Of a DNA stretch of 64,000 nucleotides, positions 54,440-63,732 are shown one piece after another; within the stretch, counting starts at the first letter, position 1, and each line of letters begins with the position of its first letter. The translations under genes were made by a program, and so were the position numbers. The stretch is from Bacteroides fragilis (GTDB lineage Bacteria; Bacteroidota; Bacteroidia; Bacteroidales; DTGW01), in the NCBI GenBank assembly GCA_945889005.1, contig CAMDBI010000001.1, positions 62,001 to 126,000 of the forward strand. The letters are read 5' to 3'. The notes beneath the pieces are model-generated. The model was not told the DNA's origin. It worked only from the letters and a program-made list of their open reading frames with translations, and ran no database searches.

Positions 54440-55189
54440 TTATTTGTTCATCCAATTTTTAAAAGAAGTGGCACGTATTTTACTAATAATAAGATCCTTG
54501 TCAATACTAGGATTTAATAAGAGTTTCAGTTTCTGATTTCCAAAGTTGTGAATTTTTACTACCGATTGTGCCGATACAAAAAATTGTCTATTGGCACGGC
54601 AAAAAACTTTTGGGTCGAGTTCGGTTTCAAGTTGATCGAGAGAATCATTGATAATATGGCGCTTTCCGGCATGGGTAACTATGAATGTAGCACCATCTTC
54701 AGAATAAAAATATGCAATATCTTTACAATTTAACGGAATTAAGCTATCAGCAACATATACTAGAAAACGATTTCTGTACTCTTTAGTTAGAAAACAGTTT
54801 AATATTTTTTCAAAATCGTTGGGTTGTTTTTCCTGATGAATGGTTTTAAATTTTTCGATGCTAGCCAGTAAATCAGAAAAATTTATTGGTTTTAGTAAAT
54901 AATCAATGCTATGAAATTTAAAGGCATTGATTGCGTATTCATCATAAGCTGTGGTGAAAATTATAGGTGTTTTAATTTTCAATTCGCTAAAAATTTTAAA
55001 GCTTAAATCGTCTGCTAGCTGGATGTCTGACAGGATTAGATCGGGTGCCTTATTTTTAGAAAACCATTCAAAACCTTCTTTTACACTTTGAATAACCCCA
55101 ACAATTTCGGCTGCCGAGTCACATTCCTGCACAAGCTTAATTATGCGTCGTTGTGCAGGTGTTTCATCTTCAATTAAAAGTATTTTCAT
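54440..55189 (-). CDS. LytTR-type response regulator
   Basis: The 249-residue protein has a receiver domain (about 1-120) with the phospho-acceptor Asp in DLILSDIQLAD and the conserved Lys in IDYLLKPINF, and a C-terminal LytTR DNA-binding domain (about 150-245: CKDIAYFYSEDGATFIVT, FCRANRQFFVSAQSVV). It overlaps the partner kinase gene by 20 bases, a typical LytS/LytR-like pair. Targets are unknown; the TonB receptor next door is a candidate. Confidence 0.92.
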   Translation of the reverse strand: MKILLIEDETPAQRRIIKLVQECDSAAEIVGVIQSVKEGFEWFSKNKAPDLILSDIQLADDLSFKIFSELKIKTPIIFTTAYDEYAINAFKFHSIDYLLKPINFSDLLASIEKFKTIHQEKQPNDFEKILNCFLTKEYRNRFLVYVADSLIPLNCKDIAYFYSEDGATFIVTHAGKRHIINDSLDQLETELDPKVFCRANRQFFVSAQSVVKIHNFGNQKLKLLLNPSIDKDLIISKIRATSFKNWMNK

Positions 55190-56249
55190 TTTTAACTCCT
55201 TTTACCAAAGGTATTTTAACAGTAAATTCGGTTTCGGTTTCAATAACAAGAACTTCTTTATTTACCAATAAACGATAGCGCTCCTTAATATTCTGAAGTC
55301 CAATTTTTGTTGATGATGGTATAATATTACGCTTTTGCTTGATATTCATTACCACAAGCAATTCGTTAGTGCAAAATATTGTCACTTCAAGAGGATGTTG
55401 GTTCGAAATTTCATTGTGTTTTACAGCATTCTCTATTAATAGCTGAATAGTAAGGGGTAAAATGAAAAAAGTGCTATGATGCTCGCAAATTTCTAAATAA
55501 ACTATAAGATTTTCTTCAAATCTCATTTTTAGCAAATTAATATAAGATTTCGAGAATTTTAATTCTGAAGGCAGATCAATCCACGTATCTTTTTGACTAT
55601 TTAATACATACCTATACACTAACGAAAGCTCCTGAATATATGAAACAGCCTTAGGTGCATTTTCCTCAACTATGGTCGTCAAAGTATTGAGAGAGTTAAA
55701 AAGAAAATGAGGGTTGAGTTTGCTATTAAGGTTTTGGTAATTTGCTTCAATACTAACTTTCTTATAATGTTCGGTTTCGAGTGCAGTATGAGAAAGTTTT
55801 AAGAAAATGTAGTAGCCCTCATAAATAGCATTTATCAAAATGGTAAATAATAGGGTAGCTATCATAAAATTTTTAAAATCGAAAGAATTGAGTTCACACA
55901 AAAAACCTTTACTTTCATAGCCATAATTATGATTGAAGTATATAAAAGATATATTAATAATAACTGCAATGCAAGTAGATATTGCAATTTGAAGGCTTAT
56001 TCTGATAAAACTCTGGATTTTTGGAAAATATTTTCTAAAAAAATATATTATGAATCGTATACCGAACCACAACAAAAAAATACCAACAAAAGAAGTGACC
56101 AGGTGATAGAAAAATAACTTATTTAGTAAGATTGGGTATTGAGAAATAAATAGTGCTGAAATTATTGAAAATATAGGAATAGCTATATATTTTAGTTTTT
56201 TCTCAATATTCAAAAATTCTTTCTCAAGATGTTTGTCGCAAAAAAGCAT
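55170..56249 (-). CDS. LytS-type sensor histidine kinase
   Basis: The 359-residue protein has four membrane helices (about 20-145) and then a His_kinase domain with the phospho-acceptor His in NSKLNPHFLFNSLNTL. The ATPase domain shows IQLLIENAVKHNE (N box) and GLQNIKERYRLL. It is likely the cognate kinase of the LytTR regulator. It has no large extracytoplasmic domain, so it may sense a membrane or neighbouring protein signal. Confidence 0.92.
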   Translation of the reverse strand: MLFCDKHLEKEFLNIEKKLKYIAIPIFSIISALFISQYPILLNKLFFYHLVTSFVGIFLLWFGIRFIIYFFRKYFPKIQSFIRISLQIAISTCIAVIINISFIYFNHNYGYESKGFLCELNSFDFKNFMIATLLFTILINAIYEGYYIFLKLSHTALETEHYKKVSIEANYQNLNSKLNPHFLFNSLNTLTTIVEENAPKAVSYIQELSLVYRYVLNSQKDTWIDLPSELKFSKSYINLLKMRFEENLIVYLEICEHHSTFFILPLTIQLLIENAVKHNEISNQHPLEVTIFCTNELLVVMNIKQKRNIIPSSTKIGLQNIKERYRLLVNKEVLVIETETEFTVKIPLVKGVKNENTFN

Positions 56250-56349
56250 AATATTTTGTTGATTATGATTAAAAGTGCTATTTTGAAATTATCAAAGGTA
56301 AAAGAAAAAGTAAAGAATATTTACCAAATGCATTTAGTCGCACTAATTT

Positions 56350-58719
56350 TTAAAAAAATATTTTATACTGAAAAGTCGGGAAAATACCTAATTGGTATAT
56401 ATAACCAAGTTGATTTTTTTTTGAATCGTAAGATTGAGCAAAAATATTTTTATTGTTGAATACGTTGTCGATATTTACAAAAACCTCATGCGCTTTTCCC
56501 AAACCATTAAAGCGATAGGTTATTTTTATATCGGTTCGGTAATAGTTCTTAAATTGTTTTGTGTATGCCTGATTATCTATACGCACTGCTACTCCCTTAG
56601 ATTTAGATGCTTCATAATCAATAGGCGTATAACGTTTACCGCCAGAAGTTGAAAATTTAATATCGAAAAGTAGTTTAGACCGATTGCTAAGTATAAATTC
56701 TTTGCCTCCCAAAACATTGAATACATATTGTCCGTTAAAGGCAGTATTTCTTTGAATTTGGTCGCTTCCTTTATAATTCGAATCGAATAACGAAGTTGTA
56801 AATAAATAATAAAAACCTTTATTAAAGAATCTTTCGAGTGTAAATTCAATTCCAATATTTCTTCCAGTACCATTGTTTATAAGACTATCCTCGTCTGAAA
56901 AAATATACGACATACCTTCGTTAATTGCTGAATAAGAGCTTGAATTTCCAAAACTATTTATAGGAATATCAAACAAATATTGGTAGTAGGTTTCGGCTTT
57001 AAAAGCAATATTACTTGATAAAAGACTACTGTAACCAATTACAAACTGTTGACTTTTACTGAATTCTAAATTTTTGTTAATATTTTCAACACGATTGTTT
57101 ATTTTAGAAGAAACGAAATAAATTGGTAGGACCTGCATTTGGCTGTGCAATCCGTATCCTATTGAGAGCGATTGTTTGGGCTTAAAACTCCATTTTAAAG
57201 CAGTTCTTGGTTCAAACACCTGATCGTCATTTAACTGCAAATATTGGTAATGCATTCCCGAATTTAATGTTAAATTGTCGGTAAATGAAAAATTCCACTG
57301 ACCATAAGCTTGAAGTAAATTAGCTGACCCATTTCCTAGACGCATTTGTATTAAGCTATTATTGATATCGACACCGTATTTTGTATCAAACTTGTAGTTG
57401 TAATTATCGGCAATAAATCCAAATTTTATTTTGTTGCGAGCGTTGATTTTACTTTTTAAATATGAATGAGACGTTAATTTATATTGGTAGTTATTTCCGA
57501 TATAACGAGAATATGATTCGAATGAAGTAAGACCCACTGAATCTTCTTTGCCAAGCTCGCCAATTCCCGAGATACCAGCAATTGTTTTGAAATATGAATT
57601 TTCAGATATCCGATATTGAAAAGATACTCCTCCAACACCTGTAGCCGATTTGTAGAAGTTGTTGGTGTTTAAATAACCACCGGGACTGAAATCTGCTTCT
57701 TTTTTATCTTTATACAAAACTTTATAAATACTATTGCCACCCATTCCAAATAAACCAATAGTAACTTTGTTTGTTACAGGCAAATTGAAATTAAAGGTAA
57801 TATCTTGATAATCTGCTTTCCCAGAATATCCAAAATTGATACCCATAGCTGTTAACACCGATGTAGTTGAAAAGCGATAATTTATCAAATATGAACCATT
57901 ATATTTTTTAGAAAATGGACCTTCGAGCATAAGTTCGGTACCTAAGGCTCCTGCCTGCAGCATATATTCACGCTTTTGGTTATTACCATTTCGAAGTTTA
58001 ATATCAAATACCCCCGATGTGGCATTGCCATATTCGGCAGCAAAAGCACCTGTCATAAAATCGGAATTTGCTATAACATTGTAATTTAACATGCTCACTG
58101 GTCCTCCACTACTACCAACGCTAGTGAAATGGTTTGGACTGGGAATTTCCATTTCCTCAAGTTTCCACAATAAACCAGTAGGAGAATTTCCACGAATAAC
58201 AATGTCGTTACGTGAATCGTCGCCATTTGAAACACCTGCATAATTTGTTGCCATGCGCGATACATCGTTACGTGATCCGGCATACCGGCCAGTTTCTTCA
58301 ACACTAAACGTGCGAGCACTAATGGCACTCATTTCGTTCAATGCCTGTGTTTTATTTCTTTGTCCAACAATGGTAACCTCATTTACTGAAATAACGCTTT
58401 CTTCAATAGCAATATTAATTACTACTTCTTTTCCAGAAGTAACTTCCAAGTTGTTTATTGTTTGTTCTTTATAACCAAGATATGATATTTGGAGATCATA
58501 TCTGCCGGGTTGAACATTTTGTATAGCAAATTCGCCATTGCTATTGGTGTTAGTTCCAAGAATAGGAGTTGTGCCTGGTAAAAAAATACTTACTCCGGGC
58601 AAAGGAGCTTTAGAGTCTTTATCGTATATGTTTCCGCGGATGGTTTGAAACGCTTTTTGTGAAAACACCAAAGCAGTAATGAAAACAAAAAATGTAATAG
58701 TAATACAAATCTTTCTCAT
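56350..58719 (-). CDS. TonB-dependent receptor with CarboxypepD_reg-like domain
   Basis: The 789-residue protein has a signal peptide (about 1-20), a carboxypeptidase-like beta-sandwich (about 25-110: IRGNIYDKDSKAPLPGVSIFLPG), a plug domain (about 130-240: NDIVIRGNSPTGLLWKLE) and a beta-barrel. The barrel ends in FPTFQYKIFF with the usual C-terminal aromatic. No SusD partner is adjacent. It is upstream of the LytTR/LytS pair and downstream of an ABC permease remnant, which suggests a former efflux or uptake locus. Confidence 0.9.
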   Translation of the reverse strand: MRKICITITFFVFITALVFSQKAFQTIRGNIYDKDSKAPLPGVSIFLPGTTPILGTNTNSNGEFAIQNVQPGRYDLQISYLGYKEQTINNLEVTSGKEVVINIAIEESVISVNEVTIVGQRNKTQALNEMSAISARTFSVEETGRYAGSRNDVSRMATNYAGVSNGDDSRNDIVIRGNSPTGLLWKLEEMEIPSPNHFTSVGSSGGPVSMLNYNVIANSDFMTGAFAAEYGNATSGVFDIKLRNGNNQKREYMLQAGALGTELMLEGPFSKKYNGSYLINYRFSTTSVLTAMGINFGYSGKADYQDITFNFNLPVTNKVTIGLFGMGGNSIYKVLYKDKKEADFSPGGYLNTNNFYKSATGVGGVSFQYRISENSYFKTIAGISGIGELGKEDSVGLTSFESYSRYIGNNYQYKLTSHSYLKSKINARNKIKFGFIADNYNYKFDTKYGVDINNSLIQMRLGNGSANLLQAYGQWNFSFTDNLTLNSGMHYQYLQLNDDQVFEPRTALKWSFKPKQSLSIGYGLHSQMQVLPIYFVSSKINNRVENINKNLEFSKSQQFVIGYSSLLSSNIAFKAETYYQYLFDIPINSFGNSSSYSAINEGMSYIFSDEDSLINNGTGRNIGIEFTLERFFNKGFYYLFTTSLFDSNYKGSDQIQRNTAFNGQYVFNVLGGKEFILSNRSKLLFDIKFSTSGGKRYTPIDYEASKSKGVAVRIDNQAYTKQFKNYYRTDIKITYRFNGLGKAHEVFVNIDNVFNNKNIFAQSYDSKKNQLGYIYQLGIFPTFQYKIFF

Positions 58720-58932
58720 TGTTGTAGTTTTTTATGATTCAACAATGCAAAGATTCATCGGTATACCCTCTTCAACAATGATTTATTTATGAATAGGATA
58801 AAATTTGAGGTAAAATGGATATTTTGCGAATAAGTATGTTACCTATTTTGAAATTTCAAATGAAAAATTCGGAATATGATGGCCACATTGTCTTGTTCAT
58901 CAATAAAATATGAAAGTATTAATTTCGATATT

Positions 58933-59307
58933 TTATTCATTCCTCAAGCTCTCCACCGGATTCCGGGTAGCTGCTCGCCAACTTTGCCAGCTTACTGTTA
59001 GTATGGTAATTAGCATAGTAATTCCACCTGCCACTGCAAATATCCACCAACTTAGTTCGGTTTTGTAGGCAAAGTTTTGTAACCATTTATTCATGGTATA
59101 ATATGCGATTGGGCAGGCTATTATAAATGCAATTATTAACCAAACAATAAATTTTGTATTCAATAGAATTAATATTTCACTATTATTTGCACCACACGAT
59201 GCTTTGCGAATGCCTATTTCTTTTATACGATTTTCAGCCATATTTGAAACCAACCCCATCAAACCCAAGCAACAGAGTAAGAAAGCTAAAACGGCTCGGG
59301 TATTGGC
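58933..59307 (-). pseudogene. Remnant of a MacB/FtsX-type ABC transporter permease
   Basis: Only the C-terminal domain survives, about 125 residues beginning right after an in-frame TAA at 59308-59310. It contains NTRAVLAFLLCCLGLMGLV, AENRIKEIGIRKASCGAN (the conserved EIGIRKxxGA of the family, with Gly-Ala altered), two later membrane helices and the ending SWRAATRNPVESLRNE. There is no upstream membrane helix or periplasmic domain within reach, so the gene is truncated. It lies upstream of a TonB receptor and a LytTR/LytS pair. Confidence 0.8.
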
Positions 59308-59430
59308 TTAAGCCTTTCACGACAAATAATTCATCTTCACAATGGATATATAAACTTGGAATCTGATGAAAACTCTACGAAATTTATAATTGTGATTTGA
59401 TGTTTTCAAATTCAAAGTTACTCAAAACAA

Positions 59431-59470
59431 AAAAGCCGAAACGTTCGATTTTACTCGTGTTTCGGCTTTT
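59431..59470 (-). terminator. Terminator of tRNA-Asn
   Basis: Stem AAAAGCCGAAAC / GTTTCGGCTTTT, 12 bp, with an A-run on its left giving the U-tract for the minus strand. It ends 6 bases before the tRNA 3' end. Confidence 0.88.
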
Positions 59471-59475
59471 TTCTG

Positions 59476-59549
59476 CTCCCCCTTCAGGACTTGAACCTGA
59501 GACCCTCTGATTAACAGTCAGATGCTCTAACCAACTGAGCTAAGGAGGA
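59476..59549 (-). tRNA. tRNA-Asn (anticodon GTT)
   Basis: Acceptor arms TCCTCCT / AGGGGGA with discriminator G; D arm TTAGCTCAGTTGGTTAGAGC; anticodon stem and loop TCTGACTGTTAATCAGA giving GTT; T arm AGGTTCAAGTCCT. The 3' CCA is not encoded. Confidence 0.95.
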
Positions 59550-59714
59550 ATAAATCTATAGATACTTTATCAACTCTAATATTAATATCATTGTCGAATG
59601 AAGTATCAAAATTCGTGGTGCGAAAATAATAGCATTTGTCGAATTATACAATATATTTGAAATTATTTTTTCGAAAATATTTTGTAACTTTAATTATCAG
59701 TAAATTAATTTGTG

Positions 59715-60683
59715 ATGAAGAATATCATAGGTATAGGAAATGCATTGGTCGATATTTTGGTAAGAATCGACAACGACAAGGTAATTGAAAAGGCTGGAAT
59801 TCCAAGGGGGTCGATGCAGTTGGTCGATTTAAAAACGCTTCATGCTTTGGAAAAAGCTACAGATAAGTATAAACGTCAATTAACATCGGGTGGTTCGGCT
59901 TCCAATACTATAAATGGATTGGGTCAATTGGGTGTTAAAACCGGTTATATAGGGAAAGTTGGGAAAGACAATTATGCTAGCATTTTTAGAAACGATTTAA
60001 TGCTCAATCGGGTCAATCCAACATTACCCGTTGGTACAACAGAGACCGGACGCGCACTAACATTTATTAGTCCCGATGGCGAACGTACTTTTGCTACATA
60101 TTTAGGCTCTGCAGCCGAAGTTAGCGACAACGATGTGTTGAAAGATGTATTGGCAGATTATCAAATACTATATCTCGAAGGTTATTTGGTTTTCAATAAA
60201 CCCCTTGTCGACAGGGCTGTAAGTGTAGCCAAGGAATTGAATATGGAAATAGCGCTCGACCTCTCGAGTTTCAACGTTGTAGAAGCCAATAAAGATTATT
60301 TACTCGAATTAGCAAAAAATTATATCGACATATTGTTTGCCAACGAAGAAGAGTCAAAAGCATTTACAGGTCAGATACCGGAAGACGCCGTTAACACCAT
60401 TGCCGAAATGTGTAAAATAGCTGTTGTTAAAAAAGGAGTTAAAGGTTCACTGATAAAAACCAATGGAGAAGTTACAAAAATTAAACCTGTAAAAGCTAAT
60501 TGTATTGATACGACTGGCGCAGGCGATTTATTTGCAGCAGGATTTCTTTTTGGTTATTCAAAAGGACTTTCGATGGAAGATTGTGGTTACAATGCTTCGA
60601 TACTTGGAGCTAAGGTTGTTGAAACCATTGGAGCCAAGATTTCGTTGGATATATGGAAACAAGTGAAAACACAATTGAAGTAA
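59715..60683 (+). CDS. PfkB-family kinase, adenosine kinase-like
   Basis: The 322-residue sugar or nucleoside kinase has the ribokinase-fold signatures: IGIGNALVDILVRID at the start, LTSGGSASNTINGLGQLG (about 57-74) and the catalytic DTTGAGDLFAAGFLFG (about 267-282) with the Asp base. The N-terminus and GSAAEVS fit adenosine-kinase-type members in Bacteroidota. The exact substrate cannot be fixed. I chose the ATG at 59715 over the GTG at 59712. The next gene starts at the base after its stop. Confidence 0.88.
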   Translation: MKNIIGIGNALVDILVRIDNDKVIEKAGIPRGSMQLVDLKTLHALEKATDKYKRQLTSGGSASNTINGLGQLGVKTGYIGKVGKDNYASIFRNDLMLNRVNPTLPVGTTETGRALTFISPDGERTFATYLGSAAEVSDNDVLKDVLADYQILYLEGYLVFNKPLVDRAVSVAKELNMEIALDLSSFNVVEANKDYLLELAKNYIDILFANEEESKAFTGQIPEDAVNTIAEMCKIAVVKKGVKGSLIKTNGEVTKIKPVKANCIDTTGAGDLFAAGFLFGYSKGLSMEDCGYNASILGAKVVETIGAKISLDIWKQVKTQLK

Positions 60684-61952
60684 ATGTTTGAAATAATAAA
60701 AGATATACCTCGCGAATTGACCGATTTTATATTGGTTACTATCATTTCGCTTATAATTGGATTAGAGCAACGCAAAGTTCATGAATTGCCCTTAGAAAAA
60801 CATTTGTTTGGCACCGATCGAACTTTTACTTTTATAGGAATGCTCGGTTATATCTTAATTATTGCATTTAAACCGACCTTTACAATTTATATTGTCGGAT
60901 TTATAGTATTATCGGTATTTTTGTCAATATCATATTTTTATAAAATTAAAGAAACGGGCGATTATGGTCTAACTACCATTCTAATAGCTTTACTCACCTA
61001 TTGTATTCCACTTTTATTGGTAACTCAGCCACTTTGGTTGTTTTTGTTGGTGGTAGTAACCATTCTTATTTTTACCGAACTCAAGGAGTCGTTGTTGGTT
61101 TTTAGCCAAAGGTTCGATAGGGAAGAGTTTATAACACTTGCCAAATTTTTGGTAATGGCAGGTGTAATATTGCCAATAGTCCCCAATACGCCAATTGTAC
61201 CATATTTGAGTATTACACCTTATAAGATTTGGGCTGCAGTAGTAGTTATTTCGTCGGTTTCATATATCAGCTATTTACTTCGTAAGTTTGTTTTTAAAGG
61301 ATCGGGCATATTGCTATCGGGCATATTGGGCGGTTTGTATAGCAGTACAGCCACCACGTTTGTATTGTCGCGCAAGTTAAAATTGGCTCAAAGCAACCGT
61401 TTTCATTACATGGGAGCTATTGTTATGGCAACCGGTATGATGTATCTTCGGGTTGGCTTGTTGTTGATCATTTTTAATAAAATGCTGTTTATGGTTTTGA
61501 AAGAAGAGATTTTGATTTTGGTTCTTCTTTCATTCATTACAGGAGGTGCATTGGCTTTTTTTAAAAAAGAAAAACAGTCGGATGTTGAGCAAAGCTTTAC
61601 CGATAAAAACCCTTTGGAGTTCAAGGTTGCCGTAATTTTTACAGTTATTTATGTTGTTTTTACCTATATTACATGGTATGCTATAAATTCGTGGGGCGAA
61701 TCGGGATTAAAACTTTTAGCTGGAATTGTTGGTATTACAGATATTGACCCACTTTTGCTCAGTCTTTTTCAAGGAAAATACAATGTTTCGGTTCATACGA
61801 TTGTATCTGCATCATTTATCGCAATTATAAGCAACAACATTGCAAAGATGTGTTATGCATGCTTTCTTTCGGGTAAAAACAATAGAATACCTTTAATTAT
61901 TGGTTTTTCTTCTGTTATCATTGGCAATATTATTATACTTTTGCTGATCTAA
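60684..61952 (+). CDS. MgtC/SapB and DUF4010 membrane protein
   Basis: The 422-residue protein has about 12 membrane helices. The first third (about 1-140) resembles MgtC/SapB (IISLIIGLEQRKVHELPL, FGTDRTFTFIGMLGYI), and the rest is DUF4010 (LSGILGGLYSSTATTFVLSRKL). Function unknown; MgtC relatives influence magnesium homeostasis and survival in low Mg. It is translationally adjacent to the PfkB kinase and 10 bases before nadB. Confidence 0.88.
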   Translation: MFEIIKDIPRELTDFILVTIISLIIGLEQRKVHELPLEKHLFGTDRTFTFIGMLGYILIIAFKPTFTIYIVGFIVLSVFLSISYFYKIKETGDYGLTTILIALLTYCIPLLLVTQPLWLFLLVVVTILIFTELKESLLVFSQRFDREEFITLAKFLVMAGVILPIVPNTPIVPYLSITPYKIWAAVVVISSVSYISYLLRKFVFKGSGILLSGILGGLYSSTATTFVLSRKLKLAQSNRFHYMGAIVMATGMMYLRVGLLLIIFNKMLFMVLKEEILILVLLSFITGGALAFFKKEKQSDVEQSFTDKNPLEFKVAVIFTVIYVVFTYITWYAINSWGESGLKLLAGIVGITDIDPLLLSLFQGKYNVSVHTIVSASFIAIISNNIAKMCYACFLSGKNNRIPLIIGFSSVIIGNIIILLLI

Positions 61953-61962
61953 GTCGTAAAAA

Positions 61963-63552
61963 ATGAATGAACGATTCGATTTTCTGGTTATAGGTTCGGG
62001 TATTGCCGGCTTGAGTTTTGCTTTGAAAGTAGCCAAACATGGAAAAGTTTGCATTGTTGCCAAATCGAGTATTGATGATACCAATACCGTGTATGCACAA
62101 GGAGGTATTGCGTCTGTATTGTACAATCCCGACAATTTTGAAAAGCATATTGAGGATACTCTCATATGTGGCGATGGGCATTGCACGCGCGAGGTAGTAG
62201 AAATGATTATCAAAAAAGGTCCAAAAGCAATCGACGAATTACTGAGTTATGGAACCGATTTTGATAAGACAGCAGAAGGCTCCTTCGATTTGGCAAAAGA
62301 AGGTGGACATAGCGAACACCGAATACTTCATCACAAAGACAATACCGGATGGGAAATTCAGAGAGTACTATCCAACGAAGTCAGAAAAAATAAGAACATT
62401 GTAGTTTATGAAAATCATTTTGCAGTCGATATTATTACACAGCACAGTTTAGGTAAATTAGTTAAGCGATATTACAACAACATCGAATGTTACGGAGCTT
62501 ATGTATTGGATACAACGAATAATTGCATAAAAACTATTCTTGCACCTGTTACCATGATGGCAACAGGAGGCACCGGAAATCTTTATCATACAACCACCAA
62601 TCCATCGGTAGCAACTGGCGATGGAATAGCAATGGTATACCGTGCCAAGGGAATAATCGATGATATGGAGTTTGTTCAATTTCATCCAACTTCTCTCTAT
62701 TTGCCCGGAGAAAGGCCATCGTTTCTTATAACAGAGGCTATGCGAGGCTTTGGAGCAATTTTGAAAACACAAGCAGGACAGGAATTTATGCACCGTTACG
62801 ATAGCCGTGGTTCGCTTGCTCCTCGCGATATTGTAGCACGTGCTATCGACAATGAGATGAAAATTAGTGGCGACGATTTCGTTTACTTAGACTGTAGTCA
62901 TCTCGATAAACAAGCTTTGATCGATCATTTTCCAAATATATATGAAAAGTGCATGCGCGAAGGCATAGACATTTCGAAAGATATGATACCAGTCGTACCT
63001 GCTGCTCATTTTATTTGTGGAGGTATTAAAGTAGATATGGACGGGTGTTCGAACATTAATCGTTTGTATGCTGCGGGCGAAACCGCTTGTTCGGGTCTTC
63101 ATGGTGCAAACCGATTAGCTTCAAACTCGCTTCTCGAAGCAGTTGTTTTAGCAGAAAATGCAGCTCAACATGCCATTGAGAATTTTAGAAAATATTCTAT
63201 TCCAACAGGAATTCCCGACTGGAACGACGAAGGTACTTCGCACAACGAGGAAATGGTTCTTATTACTCAAAACATGAAAGAAATGCAACAGATTATGAGC
63301 AATTACGTGGGGATTGTTCGTAGCGATATACGTTTGAAGCGTGCCATGGATCGTCTGGAAATTATTTACAACGAAACAGAAGACTTGTACCGTCGTTCGA
63401 AATTATCGAAAATGCTTTGCGAACTTCGTAACCTGATAAATGTTGGTTACCTGATTATAAAAATGGCTCAACAACGCACCGAAAGCATTGGATTGCACTA
63501 TAATATTGATCATCCGAAGAATAAGAATAAGTTGAGGGCAAAAAATTTGTAG
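61963..63552 (+). CDS. nadB: L-aspartate oxidase
   Basis: NadB oxidises L-aspartate to iminoaspartate, the substrate of NadA. The 529-residue flavoprotein has the FAD motif IGSGIAGLSFALKVAKHG near the start, ATGGTGNLYHTTTNPSVATGDGIAM, an active-site SRGSLAPRDIVARAID, and a C-terminal helical domain typical of the fumarate reductase group. Length fits the family. It ends the PfkB-MgtC-nadB run. Confidence 0.96.
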   Translation: MNERFDFLVIGSGIAGLSFALKVAKHGKVCIVAKSSIDDTNTVYAQGGIASVLYNPDNFEKHIEDTLICGDGHCTREVVEMIIKKGPKAIDELLSYGTDFDKTAEGSFDLAKEGGHSEHRILHHKDNTGWEIQRVLSNEVRKNKNIVVYENHFAVDIITQHSLGKLVKRYYNNIECYGAYVLDTTNNCIKTILAPVTMMATGGTGNLYHTTTNPSVATGDGIAMVYRAKGIIDDMEFVQFHPTSLYLPGERPSFLITEAMRGFGAILKTQAGQEFMHRYDSRGSLAPRDIVARAIDNEMKISGDDFVYLDCSHLDKQALIDHFPNIYEKCMREGIDISKDMIPVVPAAHFICGGIKVDMDGCSNINRLYAAGETACSGLHGANRLASNSLLEAVVLAENAAQHAIENFRKYSIPTGIPDWNDEGTSHNEEMVLITQNMKEMQQIMSNYVGIVRSDIRLKRAMDRLEIIYNETEDLYRRSKLSKMLCELRNLINVGYLIIKMAQQRTESIGLHYNIDHPKNKNKLRAKNL

Positions 63553-63732
63553 GAGAGTAAAATTTTCTTGAATTTATTCAGCAGACCACTTTTCAGCTTT
63601 GGCTGTGCCTAAGTCGTTGATAAAATATATTACAAGTAGCTCTATAACCAAAGCTATGTCGAACGGGGGAGATCATAATAAGCGTATTAACATAATTAAC
63701 TAAAAAAAATCAGTTTCATTGTTAGGATTTCA

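Larger units (their letters stand above)
59311..59714. other. Intergenic region holding tRNA-Asn, its terminator and promoter
   Basis: Besides the tRNA (59476-59549) and terminator (59431-59470) this region contains a weak -7 like element for the tRNA near 59621 (TATTTTCG on the minus strand, one mismatch) followed by CACCACGAA. Left of 59430 I see only non-coding remnants, possibly more of the ABC permease in broken frames. Confidence 0.5.
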
